Assembly: GCF_003367375.1 (NCBI RefSeq)
Contig: NZ_CP031416.1
Location: 441,501-505,500, forward strand
Direction of reading: 5' to 3'
DNA from: Gallaecimonas mangrovi
Lineage (GTDB): Bacteria; Pseudomonadota; Gammaproteobacteria; Enterobacterales; Gallaecimonadaceae
DNA: 64,000 nt
Shown here: positions 58,315-64,000 of the stretch, one piece after another
Position numbering within the stretch: the stretch's first letter is position 1
Layout of the letters: every line of letters begins with the position of its first letter
Position numbers and translations under genes: made by a program
The notes under the pieces: generated by a model
The model's database searches: none
The model's input: the letters and a program-made list of their open reading frames with translations, nothing else
What the model was told of the DNA's origin: nothing

Positions 58315-58788
58315 TTAAGGGTAAATAACAATAGGTGTGCCCGGACGCACCGACTGCCACAGTTGGTCCATATCGGCATTGAGCAGGGCAATGCAGCCGT
58401 TGGTCCAGTTAGAAGGTTGTACGCGGGGGTTAAAACCGTTGCGCTGGCCATGGATCATGATGCGCCCGCCAGGGTTAGCAATGCCTTTGGCTTTGGCGCG
58501 GGCCATGTCAGCGGCGCTGGGGTAGCTGATATGAATGGCTTTATAAAAGGCGGAATCGGGCTTTTTATAATCCAAATAGTAACGCCCCTCAGGGGTTCTT
58601 TGGTCGCCTTCTTCGAGCTTGGGGCCGTAAGGTGCGGGGCCAAGGGCAATCCAAAAGCGTTTCAGTACTTTACCGTTTTTGAGCAATGACAGGCTGTAGG
58701 TGGATTTGTGCACCACCACCATGTCGGCCACCGGCATGGCTTGGCTTAAGCAAGGGACAAGCAGTACGAGATAAAGCAAAAATCGCAT
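58315..58788 (-). CDS. L,D-transpeptidase family (YkuD-domain) protein
   Basis: 157-aa secreted protein: signal peptide ending LSQA near residue 17, then a minimal YkuD domain with RIMIHGQ (His113) and SNWTNGCIAL (Cys132 as catalytic thiol). The size and wording resemble E. coli YafK/DpaA, which removes Braun lipoprotein from peptidoglycan. Which reaction this one does is unknown. Ribosome site before ATG 58788 is weak. Confidence 0.8.
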   Translation of the reverse strand: MRFLLYLVLLVPCLSQAMPVADMVVVHKSTYSLSLLKNGKVLKRFWIALGPAPYGPKLEEGDQRTPEGRYYLDYKKPDSAFYKAIHISYPSAADMARAKAKGIANPGGRIMIHGQRNGFNPRVQPSNWTNGCIALLNADMDQLWQSVRPGTPIVIYP

Positions 58789-59099
58789 CGGTCATCGGTA
58801 AAGGTTGTTTATATTTTATTCATCATAACGGGCTTTTTACGGAATGAAATCCCCAAGGGCACATTTTTAAAAGGTTTGATGGAAAGTGAATGTTCACCTT
58901 TAGCTTAAGGCCAGGGCTAAAAAGGCTAACGGCTATGGCAATACCGTCATTTTTCGCCGCTAGGCTTAGGGCAAATGCTCGGCGCTTTACCGTAAATTAG
59001 GCATCGGTCAAAGAATTTAACTAAAGCGTGAATTCTCTGGCGCCGAGAGTGTCTATCAAGGGCCTTGTGTGAATAAAAAAGGCGGCGCCAGGAGAAAAC
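58789..59099. other. 310-base intergenic region with a small palindrome
   Basis: Divergent region between the transpeptidase and a lipoprotein gene. It contains GTGAA-TG-TTCAC (58886-58897) and otherwise AT-rich stretches with no ORF or RNA I could recognise. Confidence 0.4.
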
Positions 59100-59432
59100 A
59101 TGTACCAAACGCAACATAAGCAACGACTGTGGCTAGCGGCAGCAATACTGGGCGTGTTGTTGCTGATAACGGGATGCAACAGTACCGCCGAAACCGCAAA
59201 TGGGAATTTGTCTTTTTCCGAAGACAATAACACCTATTTGTTGGTGACCGATGCCAACGAGGGGCGTTGTAAACCCCTGCTGTTTGACGGTTCCCCTTGG
59301 GTGCATGGTTTTGGAGAGCGGGTTGCCATTACACCGGGTAAGCATGTACTTTCTTGCGGCACAACGGTTACTTTTAATGTGCCAAAAGGCACCGTATTTC
59401 ACTTTAAGCACTGGCAGCCGTCCCTCGGCTGA
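59100..59432 (+). CDS. Small hypothetical lipoprotein
   Basis: 110 aa. Basic N-terminus, hydrophobic helix and lipobox LITGC (Cys26). The mature part is a small beta domain with a CKPLLFDG and HVLSCGT cysteine pair that could form a disulfide. AGGAG precedes ATG 59100. Not recognised. Thirteen bases separate it from the next gene, so the two are likely co-transcribed. Confidence 0.65.
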   Translation: MYQTQHKQRLWLAAAILGVLLLITGCNSTAETANGNLSFSEDNNTYLLVTDANEGRCKPLLFDGSPWVHGFGERVAITPGKHVLSCGTTVTFNVPKGTVFHFKHWQPSLG

Positions 59433-59445
59433 GTGAAGGTTTTTG

Positions 59446-60039
59446 ATGAAAAAATTCGCTTTGGCGCTGGGCGTCATGACGTTGGCGACCCTGACATCCC
59501 TATTGTCTTTACCCGTAATGGCTTCTTCCGCGGCCTGTCAGGTCAATACCAAGAAAGAATTGTCTTTGGACGAAAAGCATTTTGACCAGAGTCTTCAAGC
59601 AGGTTGGCGGGTGTTGGCGCGCCAACCCAAGTGCCGGGAAGCGGCCGCTGATCTTATCGAGGCTTACCGTAAGGCGCACCATTCCAAGTCAATTACCCTG
59701 GCTTGGCACGAAGCCCAAATGCGTGCCATGGTTGGCCAAAATGACAAGGCCGTGGCCCTGTTCAAGCAAGCCAAGCACCCCAAAGCCGACCCTTTCGGCT
59801 GGAATCTCTATGTCGATGCCACAGTGGCTTTTTTGCAAAACAACAAGCCGCAGCTACTTAAAGACCGTAAGGAAATGATGGCCCTGCCAAGGCCTAAAGG
59901 TTACTTGCCAGCCGGCAAGGTGGCCAAAGACAGTGACTTAAAATGGCCCCTTTATATCGACAAGGTCGATGCCTTCGTCAGCTGTTTTGGTAGTTCCTAC
60001 CAGCATGCTTACAGTGAGTGCAGCGCACCTAAAAGCTAA
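59446..60039 (+). CDS. Hypothetical secreted helical protein
   Basis: 197 aa with a signal peptide (to about 27, LPVMASSA) and a helical, TPR-like body (ADLIEAYRKAHHSKS, AWHEAQMRAMVGQNDKAVAL). Two C-terminal cysteines (SCFGSS, SECSAPKS) and two earlier ones may pair. ATG 59446 is preferred over TTG 59443. Probably periplasmic; no function assigned. Confidence 0.6.
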   Translation: MKKFALALGVMTLATLTSLLSLPVMASSAACQVNTKKELSLDEKHFDQSLQAGWRVLARQPKCREAAADLIEAYRKAHHSKSITLAWHEAQMRAMVGQNDKAVALFKQAKHPKADPFGWNLYVDATVAFLQNNKPQLLKDRKEMMALPRPKGYLPAGKVAKDSDLKWPLYIDKVDAFVSCFGSSYQHAYSECSAPKS

Positions 60040-60064
60040 AAAACGGGCCTTTAGGCCCGTTTTT
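60038..60064. terminator. Bidirectional terminator
   Basis: ACGGGCCT-TT-AGGCCCGT between A and T tracts, between the helical protein gene and the LysE-family gene. Confidence 0.85.
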
Positions 60065-60065
60065 A

Positions 60066-60668
60066 CTACCAAAAGATCAACACCACCGTCGCGGCCGTTA
60101 ACCCGCCCATACCGCGAGCAAACCACTGTTGGCGACGGGCGCTGTGAAGCAGTTTGCTAATACTGACGCCAAAGGCTATCCACATCATGTTCATCAGCGA
60201 GCCGGTGAGATTCCAGGCTAATACCAGCAACAGGATTGACGGCCAGTAACTGTCCCCAGGCAAGCTAAAGGCACTCACCGAGGCCAGACTGGTAGCCCAA
60301 ATCTTCGGGTTTAAAAACTGAAACAAAGTGGCACCAATGACGCCAAGGGGCTGCTGTTGTGCTGTTGTCTTGCCTAGGGTGGCCTTGCTTATTTTCCAGG
60401 CCAAATACAAAAGGTATATGGCAGCAACCACCTGCAACACCAGGTGCACGTTCGGGTAGCGGTTTAATAGCTCACCGAGGCCCGCCGCCACGCCCAGTAA
60501 CATGGCACTGGTGCCAATACGAATGCCAAGCCAAAAGGGCAGACTTTTTTTCAGGCCAAACTGGGCGCCGCTGGCGGTTAGCAGCATGTTGTTGGGGCCA
60601 GGGGTGCCGGTGGCCGCTAAGGTAAACACCAAAGCGGCCCCAAAGCTGGCGATAAGTTCATGGGTCAT
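60066..60668 (-). CDS. LysE/RhtB family amino acid exporter
   Basis: 200-aa inner membrane exporter with about six helices. The family start TPGPNNMLLTASGAQFGLKKSLPF and FQFLNPKIWATSLASVSAF are diagnostic. ATG 60668 follows AAGGAAG and overlaps the stop of the upstream acetyltransferase gene (ATGA), so translation is coupled. Substrate unknown; the divergent MocR-type gene may control it. Confidence 0.85.
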   Translation of the reverse strand: MTHELIASFGAALVFTLAATGTPGPNNMLLTASGAQFGLKKSLPFWLGIRIGTSAMLLGVAAGLGELLNRYPNVHLVLQVVAAIYLLYLAWKISKATLGKTTAQQQPLGVIGATLFQFLNPKIWATSLASVSAFSLPGDSYWPSILLLVLAWNLTGSLMNMMWIAFGVSISKLLHSARRQQWFARGMGGLTAATVVLIFW

Positions 60669-61126
60669 GGTGCTTCCTTTATTGTATGGGTGCAATTTTG
60701 GTAAATGTTGAGCCGATGCACCTCCAGCAGGTTTTGCGGCGAGGTTGGCGCCTTAAAGCCCAACTGCTGGTACAAGCTGTGCGCATCGCGTGTGGCCAGT
60801 AAAATGCGCCTCAGCTCCAGTGCCCAAGGCTGCGCAAAAACCTCGGCTAGCATCCATTTGGCGAGGCCTTTTTTACGCTGACTGGGCAAAACGAATACGT
60901 CGGCAAGGTAGGCAAAGGTCGCGTAGTCAGTTATTAAGCGGCCAAAGGCAATTTGCTCTGCTCCTTTAAAGAGCCCAAAGCAGTATGAACCGGCCATGGC
61001 GCTGGCAACCTGTTGGCGAGAGATCCCTGCCGACCAATAGCACTGGCTGAGAAAACCGTGGATCACATCCAACTGCATCATGGCGTTGTCGTCACTGAGT
61101 AATACGTCACCCTTATGTGTCCACAT
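60665..61126 (-). CDS. GNAT family N-acetyltransferase
   Basis: 153 aa with the GNAT acetyl-CoA block VFVLPSQRKKGLAKWMLAEV and the following LATRDAHSLYQQLGF. ATG 61126 lies just after GGAGGGAAG. First gene of a two-gene unit with the LysE-type exporter. It may acetylate a small amine or amino acid; not testable from sequence. Confidence 0.82.
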   Translation of the reverse strand: MWTHKGDVLLSDDNAMMQLDVIHGFLSQCYWSAGISRQQVASAMAGSYCFGLFKGAEQIAFGRLITDYATFAYLADVFVLPSQRKKGLAKWMLAEVFAQPWALELRRILLATRDAHSLYQQLGFKAPTSPQNLLEVHRLNIYQNCTHTIKEAP

Positions 61127-61173
61127 CTTCCCTCCGGCTGGCATTTACGGTTTGGCTCTGTCAAAATCATGCA

Positions 61174-61219
61174 ATTGTTCTGTTTTGTATGGCAACAATT
61201 TTATTGTTATGGTGACAAT
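61174..61219. promoter_or_regulatory. Candidate operator of the MocR-type regulator
   Basis: The 15-base inverted repeat AACAAT-TTT-ATTGTT (61194-61208) ends right at the regulator's ATG. Related half sites sit at 61174-61179 (ATTGTT) and 61214-61219 (GACAAT). TATGGCAACAAT and TATGGTGACAAT form a direct repeat 20 bases apart. The region also covers the promoter of the divergent GNAT-LysE pair. Confidence 0.5.
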
Positions 61220-62591
61220 CTGGACGCCCGACCTCAGCCCTTTTAACGGCCCCAAATACCTGGCCTTAGCCGACGCTATTGCTGCTGCCATTGCCAGCGG
61301 CGAACTCGTGGTGGGGGCAAAGCTGCCACCGCAGCGGCAGTTAGCAGACAGACTCAAGGTAACGGTGGGCACCGTTACCCGCGCCTATGACGAGGGGCGT
61401 CGCCGTGGCCAGTTAGAAGCCAGAGTGGGCAGTGGCACCTATGTGAAAGGCCCCGACCAGCCGGTGCCGATTGTTCCTGCGGGCGGGCCTTTGGCTCTGG
61501 ATGGCGCCATGGCTCCTTTGGGACCGCAGGCACAGATGATGAGCGAAGCCATGCAATCTTTGGCCAAAGACAGTCATTGCCTTTACCAATGTTTGCCCTA
61601 CCCACAAGACAATGGCCTTGGCCATCAGCGCCAAGCCTTTTTGCGTTGGCTAAACGATGCGCAGGGATTGCCAGTGAGTGATGAACAGCTGCTGCTGACC
61701 TGCGGTGGCCAACACGGCATCTCGGTGACTCTCGAAGCCTTATGCGAAGTGGGCGACACCGTGCTTTGCGAGGGAATGTCGTTTCCCGGTATTCGTATGG
61801 CTTGCGAGCGCCAGGGGCTCAAGGCGGTTGGGCTGGCCATGGACAGTGAAGGTCTTGTACCTGAAGCACTAGAAGCAGCCTGCCGCCAATACCGGCCACG
61901 GGTGCTGTATCTGACGGCCAATCTGCAAAATCCCAGTTGCGTGACCATGCCCAAAGCGCGGCGCCAAGCCATTGTTGCCCTTTGCCGCCGCTTTGACGTG
62001 TGGGTGGTAGAAGACGATGTGCAGTTTGTTGATCCCGCTAACAAGCCACCGGCATTTTTCAGTTTGGCACCGGATATAACCGTTTTTATTTCCAGTTTTT
62101 CAAAGCGTTATAGCGGTAGCCTGCGGGTTGGTTTTTTACTGTTTGACGCTAAACTTCGCCAGCGCTTGCTGTTTTGCCTGCGCGCCTCGGTGTGGACGGT
62201 GTCATCCTGGCAGCTTGAATTGGTGAGCCGTTGGCTTAGCGACGGCCAAATGCAGCGTTTAGAAACCTGGCTAAGCGAAGAAATGCGGGCGCGTCGCCGC
62301 CTTTGCGAGCGCATTTTAGGGCCGGGTTTGCTGCAAGGTGATGCCAGCAGTTTTAATTGCTGGCTGGCACTGCCGGAGCCCTGGCGGGCTAATGACTTTG
62401 CCCGGGCGGCGCTAGAAATGGGGGTTAAGCTTCGTACCGGTGAAGACTATGCCATTGGCCGCTTTGCGCCACCCCAAGGGGTACGACTTTCCATCAGCCA
62501 GCCGGCAAGTCATGCTTTGCTGGAAGAAGCGCTAACGGCGGTGAAAAAGCTCTTGGATGACGGGCCCGGTTTAAGCCAGGCCATTCTCTAA
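61209..62591 (+). CDS. MocR-family transcriptional regulator (GntR HTH plus aminotransferase domain)
   Basis: 460 aa. N-terminal GntR winged helix (LADAIAAAIASGELVVGAKL, RQLADRLKVTVGTVTRAYDE) joined to a class I aminotransferase-like domain with the PLP lysine region SSFSKRYSGSLRVGF and VVEDDVQF. Such proteins sense PLP or amino compounds. ATG 61209 begins the HTH domain; the long upstream frame to 61080 is the neighbour's coding region. Its end overlaps zapE by 21 bases on the other strand. Confidence 0.85.
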   Translation: MVTIWTPDLSPFNGPKYLALADAIAAAIASGELVVGAKLPPQRQLADRLKVTVGTVTRAYDEGRRRGQLEARVGSGTYVKGPDQPVPIVPAGGPLALDGAMAPLGPQAQMMSEAMQSLAKDSHCLYQCLPYPQDNGLGHQRQAFLRWLNDAQGLPVSDEQLLLTCGGQHGISVTLEALCEVGDTVLCEGMSFPGIRMACERQGLKAVGLAMDSEGLVPEALEAACRQYRPRVLYLTANLQNPSCVTMPKARRQAIVALCRRFDVWVVEDDVQFVDPANKPPAFFSLAPDITVFISSFSKRYSGSLRVGFLLFDAKLRQRLLFCLRASVWTVSSWQLELVSRWLSDGQMQRLETWLSEEMRARRRLCERILGPGLLQGDASSFNCWLALPEPWRANDFARAALEMGVKLRTGEDYAIGRFAPPQGVRLSISQPASHALLEEALTAVKKLLDDGPGLSQAIL

Positions 62592-63680
62592 GTATTGGGC
62601 AGACTGCATTTCGGTTAGCCGGCTTAGGGTGCGGCGATACTCAAAATTAAGGGTATCGCCTTGGTAGAGTTCGGCTGGCGGTAGTTGCGTTTCCAAATAC
62701 AGCGCTACGCCTTGGTCATACAGCTCGTCGACCAAGCTGATAAAACGCCGCGCCGGGTCGTCCCCTTCGGCATAAATAATGTGCCGCTCGCCGGTTTCGG
62801 TGGCAACAACGCCATCTTCGGTGCCGCGGGCCTTGATCCATTCATGGGCGCGGCCGCCGAGTAAGGGCACGCCAGTGACTAATACCTGGCGAAACTGGCT
62901 GGCCAAATCGATGTAATCAAGGGCTGAACGCGGGCCATTGCACAGTACCTGAAAGTCCATCCACACCGTTTGTTCACCGCACTTAATCGCGTCTAAGGTA
63001 CGGCCGCAAAGCTGCACATGCTGGCGCTGCTGAGGCCTTGGCTCAAGGCGAGAAAATAGCTCCGTAAAATCCTCTTCGCCCGGGCGAAAACAGGTTTTTA
63101 TTACCGACAGGTGGCGCAAGCGATGGTCGGCACCGCCCTCTAAATGCAGCGCTTGGCAATGGTGTTTCAGTAAGGCAATACCCGGTAAAAAGCGTTCTCG
63201 CTGCAGGGCCTGCTGGAACAGGTTATCGATAGCCACATTAGAGGTAGCCACCAGCACCAGGCCCTTAGCAAAAAGGCTCTCAAACAGGCGGCGAATGAGC
63301 ATGGCATCGCCGATGTCTGAAACAAAAAACTCATCAAAGCACAATACCTTACAGCTGCGGCTAAGCTCGCTGGCAATGGCTGCCAGCGGCTCTTGCTGGC
63401 CACTGTGCAGGTTAAGCTGCTGATGCAGCCACTTCATAAAGTGGTGAAAGTGCTGGCGGCGAGTTTGCGCTGGGGGCAGGGCGTCATAAAACCAGTCCAT
63501 CAACATGGTTTTGCCGCGGCCCACATCACCCCAAAGATAAAGCCCCTTGCTAGCGCTGCCCTCTTTTAGCTGCTGGTAGAGTGTTTCGAGCGCCTTTGCT
63601 GCCGCCGCTTGCGCCGCATCGGCAGCAAAACCGGGGGTGTTGAGTTGGGCCTGATAGCGCTGAAGGGGTGATAAGGTCAT
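62571..63680 (-). CDS. zapE: Cell division ATPase ZapE (AFG1 family)
   Basis: 369-aa P-loop ATPase that acts on FtsZ in E. coli under division stress. Walker A is GDVGRGKT (51-58), Walker B LCFDEF (Asp116, Glu117), and the sensor region is VATSNVAID. The C-terminus (GDDPARRFISLVDELYD, RTLSRLTEMQSAQYL) is typical. ATG 63680 leaves 47 bases to the stop of an upstream paralogue. Confidence 0.88.
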   Translation of the reverse strand: MTLSPLQRYQAQLNTPGFAADAAQAAAAKALETLYQQLKEGSASKGLYLWGDVGRGKTMLMDWFYDALPPAQTRRQHFHHFMKWLHQQLNLHSGQQEPLAAIASELSRSCKVLCFDEFFVSDIGDAMLIRRLFESLFAKGLVLVATSNVAIDNLFQQALQRERFLPGIALLKHHCQALHLEGGADHRLRHLSVIKTCFRPGEEDFTELFSRLEPRPQQRQHVQLCGRTLDAIKCGEQTVWMDFQVLCNGPRSALDYIDLASQFRQVLVTGVPLLGGRAHEWIKARGTEDGVVATETGERHIIYAEGDDPARRFISLVDELYDQGVALYLETQLPPAELYQGDTLNFEYRRTLSRLTEMQSAQYLENGLA

Positions 63681-63727
63681 GGCATTTGGTAATAAAGAGA
63701 CCCTGGGATCATACCTTGGTTACGTCT

Positions 63728-64000
63728 TTATTGCCGCAGATACTGCGCCGACTGCATTTCGGTAAGCCGGCTTAGGGTGCGCTGGTATTCAAAGGCCAGT
63801 ACGCCTCCCCGGTAGAGCTCGTTTAGCGGCGCCAGGGTTTCCAAATACAGCGTCAGGCGCCGGTCGTAGCATTCATCCACCAAGTTTAATAACCGCCTGG
63901 CCGGGTCATCGCCCAAGGCATGGTGGGGCCAGGCGGGAAACGGCTCAGTAAAAGCTGGCCCTTGGCTTTTCAGCCAGTCGCGGGCACTACCACCCAAGTA
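63728..64000 (-). CDS. Second ZapE/AFG1-family ATPase, C-terminal end (runs off the window)
   Basis: The last 90 or so codons of a second AFG1-family gene in tandem with zapE. LGGSARDWLK aligns with LGGRAHEWIK of zapE; GDDPARRLLNLVDECYD and RTLSRLTEMQSAQYL repeat the zapE C-terminus nearly residue for residue, while the part between differs. The ATPase core lies beyond base 64000, so completeness cannot be judged. Confidence 0.8.
   Translation of the reverse strand, partial: YLGGSARDWLKSQGPAFTEPFPAWPHHALGDDPARRLLNLVDECYDRRLTLYLETLAPLNELYRGGVLAFEYQRTLSRLTEMQSAQYLRQ

Overview
The window is a piece of a gammaproteobacterial chromosome. Gene content and order fit the Shewanella/Gallaecimonas side of the Alteromonadales-Aeromonadales. 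The evidence is the metK-tkt-epd-pgk-fba block, the serA-rpiA-fau-6S RNA-zapA-ygfB-ubiH-ubiI-gcvTHP block, a Calvin-type class II aldolase, MetJ and Fur operators, and a LapA/BpfA-type biofilm adhesin operon in Shewanella order. No organism name is certain from sequence alone. Almost everything is ordinary, densely packed chromosome; no phage, insertion sequence or CRISPR array was seen.

Layout. 1-11 kb: alaC (partial), a glutamine amidotransferase-like protein, aroG, a thioesterase, an RlmD-type rRNA methyltransferase, the peptidoglycan endopeptidase mepM, an MFS exporter, a UDG-family protein, an MgtC/DUF4010 membrane protein and two pirins. 11-18.6 kb: a possible 15-codon gene, a DUF3185 protein, an orphan ParS/MbcA-like protein, aidB, asnB with a dienelactone hydrolase, sprT, two lipoproteins and a DUF4405 membrane protein. 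18.6-25.5 kb: metK (MetJ boxes) diverging from tkt-epd-pgk-fba, the pentose phosphate/glycolysis/vitamin B6 precursor enzymes. 25.9-26.7 kb: a DUF481 outer membrane protein.

26.8-42.8 kb holds the main accessory system, a complete c-di-GMP-controlled cell-surface adhesion locus. It encodes a giant RTX adhesin (N-terminal retention module with LapG-type di-alanine sites, VCBS domains, a nearly identical 747-bp repeat, a VWA domain, RTX repeats). Next come its type I secretion ATPase, membrane fusion protein and TolC-like channel, an OmpA-family lipoprotein, the periplasmic protease LapG and the c-di-GMP receptor LapD. Low c-di-GMP should free LapG to cut the adhesin from the surface; high c-di-GMP lets LapD hold LapG back. 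As written, the adhesin reading frame is broken twice by the same one-base loss in two consecutive repeat units. A FleQ/FlrA-type palindrome overlaps the best promoter candidate in front of it.

42.8-54.7 kb is housekeeping: lpxM-like acyltransferase, serA, rpiA, fau, 6S RNA, zapA, ygfB, ubiH, ubiI and the glycine cleavage operon gcvT-gcvH-gcvP. 54.7-64 kb: a small HTH protein, a siderophore esterase and a Fur-regulated TonB-dependent receptor, an L,D-transpeptidase-fold protein, two secreted proteins of unknown function, a LysE exporter with a GNAT acetyltransferase opposite a MocR-type regulator, zapE, and the tail of a second tandem zapE paralogue running off the window.
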